Source of the DNA: Candidatus Omnitrophota bacterium
GTDB lineage: Bacteria; Omnitrophota; Omnitrophia; Omnitrophales; Omnitrophaceae
DNA: 36,592 nt
Direction of reading: 5' to 3'
Assembly: GCA_029561555.1 (NCBI GenBank)
Contig: JAKQXH010000029.1
Location: 1-36,592, forward strand
Both the position numbers and the translations under genes were made by a program. Position 1 is the stretch's first letter; each line of letters opens with the position of its first letter. The notes beneath the pieces are model-generated. The model was not told where the DNA came from, did no database searches, and was given only the letters and a program-made list of their open reading frames with translations. This document shows positions 23,154 through 32,679 of this stretch, one piece after another.

Positions 23154-23182
23154 TTGACACACCTTTCTGAATTTGATAGTTT
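23154..23182 (+). promoter_or_regulatory. Candidate promoter for HU gene (TTGACA-N17-TAGTTT)
   Basis: Consensus -35, weak -10, ~115 nt leader before HU start. Confidence 0.5.
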
Positions 23183-23299
23183 CTTTCAGTGTAATAAGTT
23201 ACGTAAATTTCTGCCCTGTGAGAGGTTAGGCGGATTGATGCGGCGGGGATAACGCGTAAGGGTTTCAATCATTCCACATGTGAGAAGGAGGGCCTTTGC

Positions 23300-23572
23300 A
23301 TGACGAAAAAAGATATTGTGATGAAAGTGTCGAACGATACGAATCTCACCCAAATCGATGTCAAAAAAATTGTTCAGAGGACTCTGGACACCATTCTTGA
23401 AAGCCTTGAGAAAGGCGAAACGGTTGAACTCAGGAATTTCGGGGTCTTTAAGGTGAAAGGGCGGAAAGGCCGATTGGGACGCAATCCCCGCACGGGCGAA
23501 GAAGTTCAGGTCCCGGAAAAACGGGTGGTTGTTTTCAAGCCGGGATTGGTTCTCAAGCATCGCGTGAAATAA
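23300..23572 (+). CDS. HU/IHF family DNA-binding protein
   Basis: MTKKDIVMKVSNDTNLTQIDVKKIVQRTLDTI..VELRNFGVFKVKGRKGRLGRNPRTGEEVQVPEKRVVVFKPG. Confidence 0.95.
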   Translation: MTKKDIVMKVSNDTNLTQIDVKKIVQRTLDTILESLEKGETVELRNFGVFKVKGRKGRLGRNPRTGEEVQVPEKRVVVFKPGLVLKHRVK

Positions 23573-23624
23573 CATTGTCTGAAGCGGTTGAAATTCAGGA
23601 TTTTAAAGGGAGGCCGGAAGCAAA

Positions 23625-23891
23625 ATGCCAGTAACGGGTAAAGTGAAGTGGTTTTCGAATGTTAAAGGATACGGATTCATTGAGCAGGACGGGGGAGGAC
23701 AGGACGTGTTTGTCCATTATTCTTCGCTGACGAACGAAGGGTACAAAAAGCTGGAGCAGGGTGATACCGTGACGTTTGAGCTCGTGCAGGGAGAAAAAGG
23801 CCCTCAGGCGACTCAAGTGGTTCGAGAGAAGAAAAAGAAAGAAGCGGATCAGGACCAGCCGGGCGCGCCGAAGGCCTCCAAATCCAAATAA
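23625..23891 (+). CDS. Cold-shock domain protein
   Basis: GKVKWFSNVKGYGFIEQDGGGQDVFVHYSSL RNP motifs; charged C-terminal tail. Confidence 0.96.
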   Translation: MPVTGKVKWFSNVKGYGFIEQDGGGQDVFVHYSSLTNEGYKKLEQGDTVTFELVQGEKGPQATQVVREKKKKEADQDQPGAPKASKSK

Positions 23892-23905
23892 CGTTTTTCC
23901 CTTTT

Positions 23906-23938
23906 GATCCCCGGGGACAAAATCCTACGGGGATTTTC
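23906..23938 (+). terminator. Candidate terminator after the cold-shock gene
   Basis: GATCCCC..GGGGATTTTCTTT inverted repeat followed by T-rich stretch. Confidence 0.5.
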
Positions 23939-24126
23939 TTTCCCTTTTGAAGAGAGGAACCGGGAGGAACTGGGGCAGGCAGGCCTCCTTGATTTTTGAA
24001 CCGGGATTCGGATATCAGCGCACGGCGCAACAAAGCTCTTTCGCGTTTAAGAATTACGCAATCTCGTCTTGAGAAATCTTCCGATCGTTTTCGGATGGGA
24101 AGGATGCCCAATATCAGGAGAAGAAA

Positions 24127-24903
24127 ATGATTCGTGAGAAACGTTTTTTTGTTCGGGATCAGGATTTTAAAAGTAAACGGATTGTGCTGTCTTCGGAAGA
24201 ATCGCATCATTTGAAGAATGTGCTTCGCGGGAAAAAAGGTGATCCGGTCATTCTCTTCAACGGGGAAGGGGAAGAATTTACGGGCCAAGTCGCTTCCTTG
24301 GGGCCCGGCAACGCCGTCATTGCGATTGAGAAAAAACGGCGGGAACGGATCCGGGGGGCCATTTCGATCGTGCTGGTACAAGCCTTGCCGAAGAAGAAAA
24401 AGATGGACTTTGTGATCGCCAAGGCCTGCGAATTGGGCGTGGAAGAAGTTATGCCGCTTGAGACCGACCGCACGGAGTGCAAGCTTGGCCAGGCCCAGCT
24501 TAAGAGGGTTTCGGAACGGTGGGAACGGATCGCCGTGCAGTCCTGCAAGCAGTCCTGCCTGGACTGGGTTCCCCTCATCCATCCGCCCGCGACGTTCAAG
24601 GAAATGATCCATCGGGTGAAGGGATTTGAAGCGGTCTTGATTCCGCATCCGGACGAAGCGATGCCTAAGTTTTCGGAAGTGATCGCTGAGGTCAAAGCGA
24701 GAGTCGGAAAAACCTCAAAACCGGCGATGCCACGGAAAATTGCGGTGGTGATCGGCCCCGAAGGAGGATTTTCGGACCGCGAAATTGCGCTTGCGAACGA
24801 GCATGGATTGAATTTTGTTTATCTCGGAGATCTGGTGCTTCGGACGGAGACGGCTTCCATTGTCGCGGTTTCTCTGGTGAAGTACGCTTTCAATCTCTGC
24901 TGA
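24127..24903 (+). CDS. rsmE: 16S rRNA (uracil1498-N3)-methyltransferase
   Basis: RFFVRDQDF, HHLKNVLRGKKGDPVILFNGEGEEF, IGPEGGFSDREIALANEHGLNFVYLGDLVLRTETASIVAVSLV. Confidence 0.94.
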   Translation: MIREKRFFVRDQDFKSKRIVLSSEESHHLKNVLRGKKGDPVILFNGEGEEFTGQVASLGPGNAVIAIEKKRRERIRGAISIVLVQALPKKKKMDFVIAKACELGVEEVMPLETDRTECKLGQAQLKRVSERWERIAVQSCKQSCLDWVPLIHPPATFKEMIHRVKGFEAVLIPHPDEAMPKFSEVIAEVKARVGKTSKPAMPRKIAVVIGPEGGFSDREIALANEHGLNFVYLGDLVLRTETASIVAVSLVKYAFNLC

Positions 24904-24928
24904 ATTTTTCGTGAGAAGGGGTTCGCGC

Positions 24929-26227
24929 ATGAAGAAGGTTTATTTCAGGACTTTGGGATGCAAAGTCAATCAATACGAAACCCAGTCCATGAGGGAACAA
25001 TTTCTGCGGGCCGGTTTTGAATCGACGGAAGACGCTCGGCGGGCCGATTTGATGGTGGTCAACACCTGTACGGTGACGCAGGAGGCGGATCGCAAGAGCC
25101 GCGTTCTCATCCGCAGGCTTTCACGGGAGAATTCGCGGGCGTCAATCGCGGTGACCGGCTGTTACGCGACGCAGAATGCGGAAGAGCTTGAGAGACTTCC
25201 GGGGGTGCGGTTTGTCATTCCGAATCTCGGGAAGGAAAAAATCGTCGAATCGATCGGATTGAAACCGGAAGCTTGCTGTTCGAATCCCGATCCCTTTTTG
25301 GGCGAGACCGTTCCCGGAATTTCCCGTTTTGCGGACCGGACCCGCGCTTTTGTCAAGATTCAGGACGGATGCGATCATGCCTGTACCTATTGCAAAATCG
25401 TGCTGGCCCGGGGCGCTTCAAAGAGCCGTCCTTTTTTCCAGATCATGTCCGAAGTGAAACGACTTGTTGCGGCCGGATACCGGGAAATCGTGCTTGCCGG
25501 GATTCAATTGGGCGCATACGGCAACGATCTCTCGGACGGAAACGATCTGGTGCGCATTCTTGGAAACCTGAGCCGCGTTCCGGGCTTGGGCAGAATTCGT
25601 TTGAGTTCTATTGATCCCTCGGATGTGACGCCGGAATTGATCGCATCCATGAAAAACGGATCCAAGATCTGCCCGCATTTCCATTTGCCGCTTCAGAGCG
25701 GGGATGACGGGGTTTTGAAGAAAATGCGCCGGGCTTACCGGATCGCTCGCTACAGGGAAATCGTGACCGCGCTCCGGGACGCGCTTCCGGATTTTTCTCT
25801 TACGACGGATGTGATGGTCGGATTTCCGGGCGAAACAGAACAGGCTTTTGAGAACACAATCGAAATTTTGAAGGCCATACGCCCTTTGAAAGTGCATATT
25901 TTCCCGTTTAGCCCCCGGAAAGGAACGCCGGCGGCTTCTTTTCCCGGCCGGGTCAGCGGCAAGATTTTGGAAAGCCGTATCGGACGGTTGCAGGCGATTT
26001 GTCTCAATCTTGCTCAGGACTTTCAGAGGCAGTTTATCGGCCGTACGATGGAAATTCTGGCTGAGGGAGAAAGTTCTCGGCCGGGATGGCAGATCGGACA
26101 TACGGCGAACTATCTCGGGGTTCATTTCGCGTCTGACAGATCCTTTTCAGGGGAAATCCTGCGGGTTAAATTGAAAGAATCCCGTATTGGCTACATGCTG
26201 GGCGAGATTGTAAGTGATTCAGAATAG
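24929..26227 (+). CDS. mtaB: tRNA (N6-L-threonylcarbamoyladenosine(37)-C2)-methylthiotransferase
   Basis: FRTLGCKVNQYETQSMREQF, VNTCTVTQEADRKSR, QDGCDHACTYCKI radical-SAM CxxxCxxC, HLPLQSGDDGVLKKMRRAY, C-terminal TRAM-like. Confidence 0.92.
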   Translation: MKKVYFRTLGCKVNQYETQSMREQFLRAGFESTEDARRADLMVVNTCTVTQEADRKSRVLIRRLSRENSRASIAVTGCYATQNAEELERLPGVRFVIPNLGKEKIVESIGLKPEACCSNPDPFLGETVPGISRFADRTRAFVKIQDGCDHACTYCKIVLARGASKSRPFFQIMSEVKRLVAAGYREIVLAGIQLGAYGNDLSDGNDLVRILGNLSRVPGLGRIRLSSIDPSDVTPELIASMKNGSKICPHFHLPLQSGDDGVLKKMRRAYRIARYREIVTALRDALPDFSLTTDVMVGFPGETEQAFENTIEILKAIRPLKVHIFPFSPRKGTPAASFPGRVSGKILESRIGRLQAICLNLAQDFQRQFIGRTMEILAEGESSRPGWQIGHTANYLGVHFASDRSFSGEILRVKLKESRIGYMLGEIVSDSE

Positions 26228-26279
26228 AACGGTTAAAGGTTTTGTTGCCGTTTCGGCGATTTGACTTGAATGTGCTGAA

Positions 26280-26837
26280 ATGCTAAATTCAATGCCCGTA
26301 AATTCTATGGATATATTTTCGAAACTAGGATGGATTGACGTCGTTTCAATTCTTCTAATCCTGTGGGGATTGGGAAGAGGGCTGGCCAAAGGTTTGGAAG
26401 AGGAATTCCCCCGGTTGGTTTCCGTCGTTTTTGCGACGATCGTGACCCTTCACTATTACGAAGCGTTTGCCCGTTTGATTACTTTTGAGAATCCGCTCGT
26501 TCAATATGCCGTGAAGCTGATTTCATTTATTCTGACCGCTTTTCTGAGCATCATTTTGACCCGGTTCTTTTTTTCGATTTTGGGTTCGATCGCGACGATT
26601 AAATTCAACGGAGTGATTTCAAAATTAGGGGGGGCGATCGTCGGTCCGGTGCGGTTAATGTTGTTTTTTTCCTTGGTTGTTTTTTTTCTGATGCTGACCC
26701 CCCTGGCTTTTTTCAAGCAAGCGCTCGGATTTGAGCGTTCCGTGTCCGGAGGGCTTCTTCTGCAGGCCAGCGAGAAAATGCACGAGGTTTTTCTGAAATT
26801 TCTTCCTTCTCATCCGGAGGAGAAAACGGGAGCGTAA
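26280..26837 (+). CDS. CvpA-like integral membrane protein
   Basis: WIDVVSILLILWGLGRGLAKGLEEEFPRL and four hydrophobic segments, CvpA-family layout. Confidence 0.7.
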   Translation: MLNSMPVNSMDIFSKLGWIDVVSILLILWGLGRGLAKGLEEEFPRLVSVVFATIVTLHYYEAFARLITFENPLVQYAVKLISFILTAFLSIILTRFFFSILGSIATIKFNGVISKLGGAIVGPVRLMLFFSLVVFFLMLTPLAFFKQALGFERSVSGGLLLQASEKMHEVFLKFLPSHPEEKTGA

Positions 26838-26874
26838 ACTCCGCCGGACCGGGCGGGGGCGAGGAATCGAATCC

Positions 26875-28635
26875 ATGCGATACGACGATCAAACAGTGGA
26901 GAAGGTTCAATCTCTGAACGATATCGTGGAGATCGTCTCGTCTTATTTCCCGTTGAAACGGGCGGGGAGGAATTTTAAGGCGAATTGTCCTTTTCATCAG
27001 GAGAAAACGCCTTCGTTCATGGTGAATCCGGAACGGCAGATTTTTCATTGTTTCGGATGCGGGGTCGGAGGCGATGTGTTCAGTTTTCTGATGAAGTACG
27101 AAAATCTGACCTTTCCGGAGGCGTTGAAGCAACTGGCCGATCGGGCCGGTGTTCAGCTTCCGGAAAGGACTTCGGCCCGGCAGGAGTCTTCCCTTGCCGG
27201 AAAGCTTTTTGAAATTTACGAGGCCGCCGCCCAGTATTACCGCAGGAATCTTGAAGATAAAACTGTGGGGCGGGAGGCCCGTGCGTATCTGGAGTCCCGG
27301 GGATTTGACATCGGGGCGTTGGGAGAATTCGGAGTGGGCTATGCGCTTCCGGAATGGCGGGGGCTGTATGATTTCCTGTCCCGGAAAGGTTTTTCGGAAG
27401 ATTTGCTCCTCAAGTCGGGTTTGATTGTCCGCGCCCCGCAGGGCAATCTTTATGATCTCTTTCGCAAACGTGTCATGTTTCCGATTTTCAACGTGCGCGG
27501 CAAAGTGATGGCGATGGGGGGACGGGTGATCAGCAAGGAGGATTCCCCCAAATACATTAATTCTCCCGAGACGGAGATTTTTCAGAAGCGGAAGGAGTTT
27601 TACGGACTTTATCTTGCGAAGAGGTTTATTACGGCCGAGGATCCCCGGGTTTTCATTGTCGAAGGATATTTGGACCAATTGCGGCTTTGCCTGGCGGGAT
27701 TTAAAAATACGGTTGCGACTTTGGGAACCGCCCTGACGATTGATCATCTCCGGATTCTTAAACGGTACGCCGCCGAAGCGGTTTTGGTTTACGACGGGGA
27801 CAAGGCCGGTGAAGGCGCCGCTCTGAGGGGACTTGAGCTTTTTCTGGAAGAAGGTCTCGGCTTTAAACTGCTTGCGCTTCCGGACGGAATGGACCCGGAT
27901 GATTTGATCCGGGCGAAGGGCGCGGAGGCCTTCCGGGCTTTGGCGGATCAGGCGCAGGATTTCTTTGACTTTAAGTTGACGTCGCTGAGGCGGAGATTCA
28001 AGAAGGACGACAGCCTCGGTATTGTGCGAATGACCAATGAATTTTTGGAGACTTTCGATAAAATTCAGGATCCGATTCTTCTCGACTGCTATATTCGAAA
28101 ACTTTCGCTGGCGCTGAATATACACGAGGATTCCATCCGTCAGGAAGTTTCCAAACGGCGGAAGAAAGAAAAAGTTTCGGCTTCGGGGAAACCGGAGGAA
28201 CAGAAGCAGCCGGCAATCTTGGAACAAGAGGAAGTGATCCTTTTAAGCCTCATGCTTTTGAATGCGGGGATCCGGGATTCGGTTTTCGAGAGGGTAGCGC
28301 CCGAAGAGCTCCGGAATCCGGAGTGCCGGAAATTTTTTTCGGAAGTGCGATCCGCGCAGAATTCGGGCGGCAAAATTTCGTTTCCCGCTTTGCTGAACCG
28401 GATTGCGGATCCGGAGTTGAAAATTTCCTTATCCCGGCTCTCATTCGTCGATTTGGGAGAAAACGATTTGGCCAAAGCCGTTGAAGATTGCGTGGCGAAG
28501 ATTAAACGGCGGAACACGCAGAAAAATATGTCGGATTTGCAAATGAAAATCAAGCAAGCGGAAGCCAGGGGGGCGGAGCAGGAAGTCTTGGCCTATATGC
28601 GGGAATACCAATCGCTGTTGGAAGCTCTTCGCTGA
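26875..28635 (+). CDS. dnaG: DNA primase
   Basis: CPFHQEKTPSFMVNPERQIFHCFGCGVGGD zinc finger; VIVEGYLD TOPRIM region; VYDGDKAG. Confidence 0.96.
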   Translation: MRYDDQTVEKVQSLNDIVEIVSSYFPLKRAGRNFKANCPFHQEKTPSFMVNPERQIFHCFGCGVGGDVFSFLMKYENLTFPEALKQLADRAGVQLPERTSARQESSLAGKLFEIYEAAAQYYRRNLEDKTVGREARAYLESRGFDIGALGEFGVGYALPEWRGLYDFLSRKGFSEDLLLKSGLIVRAPQGNLYDLFRKRVMFPIFNVRGKVMAMGGRVISKEDSPKYINSPETEIFQKRKEFYGLYLAKRFITAEDPRVFIVEGYLDQLRLCLAGFKNTVATLGTALTIDHLRILKRYAAEAVLVYDGDKAGEGAALRGLELFLEEGLGFKLLALPDGMDPDDLIRAKGAEAFRALADQAQDFFDFKLTSLRRRFKKDDSLGIVRMTNEFLETFDKIQDPILLDCYIRKLSLALNIHEDSIRQEVSKRRKKEKVSASGKPEEQKQPAILEQEEVILLSLMLLNAGIRDSVFERVAPEELRNPECRKFFSEVRSAQNSGGKISFPALLNRIADPELKISLSRLSFVDLGENDLAKAVEDCVAKIKRRNTQKNMSDLQMKIKQAEARGAEQEVLAYMREYQSLLEALR

Positions 28636-28690
28636 TTGTCCCGCGGTTCGTCGCGTATTTGACTGAGTCCGAAAATAATCTGATTATTAA

Positions 28691-30397
28691 ATGAAGACAA
28701 CCGAAGTGAAGAAGCATTCGAAAAAGAAAGGTCTTAAATTGAGCAGAGGAAAAAAGATGGTGAAGCCCAAGCGTTCAAAGAAGAAGACGGTCGTGCGTAA
28801 AAAGAAAGAGAGCCTGCTTTCGCCGAGGGTCATTAAAAAGCTTCTCAAGCGGGGGAAAAAGCAGGGTTTTATGACTCACGAACAGATTCAGACGATGCTC
28901 CCCGAGAAAGAAAGGACTCCGCAATATCTGGAAGAAGCGATCGCTCTTCTTCTGCGCGAAAAAATCGAGATTCGTCAAGCTGCTCAACCCGCAAAAAGCC
29001 GGCCGGCGGTTTCAGGTGCGAAGGAGTCGCAAAGTTCGGATGACGGATCGGGGGATTCGGAAGCGGATGAGGAGTTGCCGCGGGCAATGAAAATTGACGA
29101 TCCGGTTCGCATGTATCTGAAACAGATGGGGCAGATTCCTTTGCTGACGCGGGAACAGGAAATCCGTCTGGCGCAGCGGATTGAGGAAGCGGAAGAAAAG
29201 CTGAAGAGGATTTTCTTTGCCGCCCGGGCGGCCCGGCAGGAGGTCCTGCTGATCGCGAACCAGATCGTTAGTGACGAGGTCAGCCTGGAGTCCATGGTGG
29301 AAAGCCTGGGCGAAAACCCCGAAGCCAATATCGCAAAGATGAAGCGCCGGTTTAAGGTGCTGACGCGTCGGCTGAGGGCGTCCCGGAAAGACGCGGATTT
29401 GGTCGAATTGCTCATGCAATTTAATCTGAGCATGGATATTGTGAATCGGATTATCGATGGGCTGCGTTCGAAAGTGCGGGAACTGAACCGGAACCGCGAA
29501 CTCATGAAGGAATTGCGGCGGGGGAAGGCGAAAAAAGAGACCCGGCAGAAATATCAGACTTTCGCCAAGCGGAATCGCGAACTGCTTGTGATGCTCGAAG
29601 AGCCCGAAAAGCGGGTCCTGGAGCATTTGAAACTTGTCGCCAAGCAGGAAAAGGAATTAGTCCGTGCCAAAAAGGACCTGGTGGCCGCGAATCTCCGGCT
29701 GGTGGTCAGCATCGCAAAAAAATACACCAACCGGGGATTGTCTTTCCTGGATCTGATTCAGGAAGGCAATATCGGGTTGATGAAGGCGGTGGACAAGTTC
29801 GAATACAAACGGGGATATAAGTTTTCCACTTATGCCACATGGTGGATCCGGCAGGCGATCACGCGCTGTATCGCGGATCAGGCGAGGACGATCCGGATCC
29901 CCGTGCACATGATCGAGACTATTAATAAATTTTTCCGCGCATCAAGGCATTTGGTGCAGGAAACAGGGCGCGAACCGATGCCGGAAGAAGTCGCCCGCGT
30001 GATGAGGATGCCCGTCGACAAGGTGAAGGGGATTCTGAAAATCGCCCAGGAACCGATCAGCCTTCAGACGCCGATCGGGGACGACGGGGACACGACTTTC
30101 GGGGATTTTATCGAAGACAAGTCCGCGGTCTCTCCCGCGAACGCGACCGCTTATTCCATGCTGAAGGAACAGATGGATGACGTGCTGTCCACGCTGACGG
30201 AACGGGAAGAGAAGGTCCTTCGACTGCGTTTCGGGATCGGCGACGGATATCCCCGGACTTTGGAAGAAGTGGGGCAGATTTTCAGCGTGACCCGGGAACG
30301 GGTCCGGCAGATTGAGGCAAAGGCGCTGAGGAAGCTCCGCCATCCGACCCGTTCGAGAAAATTGAAGAATTTTCTTGATGTCAGACTGAACGGTTGA
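28691..30397 (+). CDS. rpoD: RNA polymerase primary sigma factor with Lys-rich N-terminal extension
   Basis: [102 protein letters not shown]. Confidence 0.97.
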   Translation: MKTTEVKKHSKKKGLKLSRGKKMVKPKRSKKKTVVRKKKESLLSPRVIKKLLKRGKKQGFMTHEQIQTMLPEKERTPQYLEEAIALLLREKIEIRQAAQPAKSRPAVSGAKESQSSDDGSGDSEADEELPRAMKIDDPVRMYLKQMGQIPLLTREQEIRLAQRIEEAEEKLKRIFFAARAARQEVLLIANQIVSDEVSLESMVESLGENPEANIAKMKRRFKVLTRRLRASRKDADLVELLMQFNLSMDIVNRIIDGLRSKVRELNRNRELMKELRRGKAKKETRQKYQTFAKRNRELLVMLEEPEKRVLEHLKLVAKQEKELVRAKKDLVAANLRLVVSIAKKYTNRGLSFLDLIQEGNIGLMKAVDKFEYKRGYKFSTYATWWIRQAITRCIADQARTIRIPVHMIETINKFFRASRHLVQETGREPMPEEVARVMRMPVDKVKGILKIAQEPISLQTPIGDDGDTTFGDFIEDKSAVSPANATAYSMLKEQMDDVLSTLTEREEKVLRLRFGIGDGYPRTLEEVGQIFSVTRERVRQIEAKALRKLRHPTRSRKLKNFLDVRLNG

Positions 30398-30453
30398 TTT
30401 CCGGCGAAACCGGCCGGCGGGGGCATTGTCCCGCTTTTAAAAGAACGGATTCC

Positions 30454-31125
30454 ATGAATATCGGAAGATTTTTAAGAAAATCGGCTTTCGGAGCTTGCGG
30501 AATCTTACTGCTGACCGGGAGCGTATGGCTGATTTCATTCGCGCGGTCTTTGCGATCTCCCGTTGAGAAAAGCGTTCAGGTTCCTGCCGGAGATTCGAAG
30601 ATTCAGGGAAAGGCGAACGCTCCCGTTCAGATTGTCGAATACAGCGATTTTGAATGCGTGGCCTGCGGGGCTTTGCAACCCGACCTGAAGAAGGTTTTGG
30701 AAACCTATCCGGATAAAGTTTCTCTTGTGTTCCATCACTTTGTTATCCGTTCTCACGTTCGATCGCCTTTGGCGCATGAAGCCGCCGAATGTGCCTGTGA
30801 GCAGGGAAAATTTTGGGGGTATTACGATCTGTTGTACCAATATCAGGATCTCTGGTCTCAAGCCGCCGATTATACGGAGGAACTTTTGAACTTTGCGCGA
30901 GACCTTGATTTGGATTTGCCCAAGTTTGTTGCCTGTCTCGGAAGCCCTACGGTTATCGATAAAATTAAGCAGGACACGGTTTCCGGCGAACAACTGGGGA
31001 TCAAGTCGACTCCGACGCTTTTTATCAACGGGAGGATGTTTGTGGGGAAGAAACAGTTTGAAGAAGAGGGAATGGAATTTATCCGTAAAGAATTGGCTAA
31101 GTCCGATGACAATGCGGCAAAGTAA
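30454..31125 (+). CDS. Membrane-anchored DsbA-like thioredoxin (CVAC active site)
   Basis: N-terminal hydrophobic anchor; APVQIVEYSDFECVACGALQPDLKKVLETYP; GIKSTPTLFINGRMFVG cis-Pro loop. Confidence 0.88.
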   Translation: MNIGRFLRKSAFGACGILLLTGSVWLISFARSLRSPVEKSVQVPAGDSKIQGKANAPVQIVEYSDFECVACGALQPDLKKVLETYPDKVSLVFHHFVIRSHVRSPLAHEAAECACEQGKFWGYYDLLYQYQDLWSQAADYTEELLNFARDLDLDLPKFVACLGSPTVIDKIKQDTVSGEQLGIKSTPTLFINGRMFVGKKQFEEEGMEFIRKELAKSDDNAAK

Positions 31126-31594
31126 AAATTTTCTGCTGCTTCTGGGCCGGCTGATCATCGGTATTATTTTTGTGTATGCCGGGTTTACGAAACTCACCGA
31201 ACCCGCGGAGAATTTCCGGGCTATCCTTGGGGAGTATTCCATCCTTCCCAAAATGTTGATTCCCTGGATAGCGCTTTTTATCCCCTGGGCGGAATTTCTC
31301 GGTGGGGTTTTTCTTGTCGCGGGCTACCTGACTCGCGCCGCCGCGCTGTTTTTAACCGGCTTGAATCTGTCGCTTGTGGTGTTTCTCGCGCTTTCTTTCG
31401 GGTTTGGGACTTCTCCCGCGGATTGCGGCTGTTTCGGAACCGGCGGGATTCATTTGAGCCCTCATCAGATGTTGATGGTCGATTTGATGAACGGGATCAT
31501 CGGCATTTGTCTTATCAGGGCTTCCCGGCATCCTTTTGCCGTAGAAAATCTTTTTGAGGAAAGATCCAGCTGCCCGAAAACGGATTCCGACTGA
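31112..31594 (+). CDS. MauE/DoxX-like integral membrane protein
   Basis: LLGRLIIGIIFVYAGFTKLTEPAENFRAILGEYSILP; ADCGCFGTGGIHLSP motif; overlaps thioredoxin stop. Confidence 0.82.
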   Translation: MRQSKNFLLLLGRLIIGIIFVYAGFTKLTEPAENFRAILGEYSILPKMLIPWIALFIPWAEFLGGVFLVAGYLTRAAALFLTGLNLSLVVFLALSFGFGTSPADCGCFGTGGIHLSPHQMLMVDLMNGIIGICLIRASRHPFAVENLFEERSSCPKTDSD

Positions 31595-31670
31595 AAGATA
31601 TTCGGATGGAAGCCTCTATCATGCGACTTTCACTGAACCGGTTTTTGATTGAACTCCGGAGAGCCGTTTG

Positions 31671-32678
31671 ATGGATAGCCTTCCTTTTCTTTCTATTATT
31701 GTGCCCGCCTATAACAGCGAAAAAACGATTGAATCTTGCCTGAAAGCTATCCGTTCGTCAGATTACCGGGAGTATGAGCTGCTGGTTATTGACGACGGAA
31801 GCCGGGACCAAACGGGCGAGATTGCGAAGAAATACGCGGATCGGATTTTGGGGGGGGGCGACAACCGGGGCAGGGTGAGTGCCCGGAATGAAGGAATCCG
31901 GTCGGCGAGGGGCGAGATTATCGTGAATGTGGACTCGGATGTTTTGCTCCGTCCCGATAGCTTGAGTCAAATTGCCGGGTATTTTATCCGCCATCCGGAT
32001 GTTTCCGCATTGACCGGACTGCTTTCCGGTGAATGCGTCGAATCGGGTTTTTTTAGCCGATACAAAAATCTTTACATGAATTACATATTCAAACAACTTC
32101 CCGAACGCGTGTCTTTCCTGTACGGTTCGATATACGCGGTCAGACGGCGGGAAATCGAAAAAATCGATTCATCCGTGAAATTGGCGGATGATACGGAGTT
32201 GGGACAGGAGCTTTTCTCGAAAGGGAAGAGAATTGCTTTCTTAAAGGATCTTGAGGTGACACATCTTAAAAGATATACGCTGTTTTCTTTTCTGAAAAAT
32301 GATTTTCAAATTCCTTTTGATTGGGCCAGGATTTTCATAAGGAACCAGGCATGGCACCAACTGGGAAAAAATAAGACCGGCTTCGCGCATTCGCCTAAAA
32401 GCCAGATTGCAAGTGTTGTGCTCGTTCCTTTCATGTTGCTTACGTTACCGCTGATTTTCAAAGGGTTTGGAGCGGTATTTGGGCTGGCGTTTCTGCTTTG
32501 GATTGCGTTAAATTTTAAATTTATTTCTTTTCTTGTGAAGGAAAAGGGATTGATCTTCGGTTTCTTTGCGTTTGGGGTGACGTTAATGGATAATCTAATC
32601 ATGGCGGCCGGTATTTTCTTCGGTTTTTTGGTCGAATTTTCTTCACCGAATCGGAAGCATAAAGGGAAAACGGCTTGA
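31671..32678 (+). CDS. Glycosyltransferase family 2 with C-terminal membrane segments
   Basis: LSIIVPAYNSEKTIESCLKAIRSSDYREYELLVIDDGSRDQTGEIAKKYADRIL; NVDSDVLL; C-terminal hydrophobic segments. Confidence 0.9.
   Translation: MDSLPFLSIIVPAYNSEKTIESCLKAIRSSDYREYELLVIDDGSRDQTGEIAKKYADRILGGGDNRGRVSARNEGIRSARGEIIVNVDSDVLLRPDSLSQIAGYFIRHPDVSALTGLLSGECVESGFFSRYKNLYMNYIFKQLPERVSFLYGSIYAVRRREIEKIDSSVKLADDTELGQELFSKGKRIAFLKDLEVTHLKRYTLFSFLKNDFQIPFDWARIFIRNQAWHQLGKNKTGFAHSPKSQIASVVLVPFMLLTLPLIFKGFGAVFGLAFLLWIALNFKFISFLVKEKGLIFGFFAFGVTLMDNLIMAAGIFFGFLVEFSSPNRKHKGKTA
31850..31858. repeat. Homopolymer G9 within glycosyltransferase CDS
   Basis: attttgggggggggcgac: nine consecutive G. Confidence 0.9.
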
Positions 32679-32679
32679 A

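Noticed and set aside
16636-23590. 11-mer GTCTGAAGCGG shared by the guaB leader (~16636) and the HU-csp intergenic region (~23578)
   Set aside because: Only two occurrences noticed and short; could be chance in a 36-kb window. A genome-wide motif count would be needed.
23677-24648. 323-aa minus-strand ORF spanning the csp-rsmE intergenic region
   Set aside because: Overlaps two clear + strand genes (cold-shock protein and rsmE); low-complexity Pro/Arg/Phe composition; no start-site support.
24929-26227. MtaB radical SAM enzyme as a maturase for the 50-aa peptide
   Set aside because: Motifs (GCKVNQYET, CDHACTYC, TRAM) fit a tRNA methylthiotransferase, consistent with tsaB/tsaE in the same window, and it lies ~8 kb away from the peptide gene.
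26621-26690. G7 and T7/T8 runs in the CvpA-like gene as phase-variation tracts
   Set aside because: Shorter than the usual contingency threshold, in a hydrophobic Phe-rich coding context, and not a surface-glycan gene.
26713-28227. 504-aa minus-strand ORF opposite dnaG
   Set aside because: Shadow ORF of a well-recognised gene: no recognisable domain, Arg/Pro/His-rich composition typical of antisense translation, and the + strand carries clear primase motifs.
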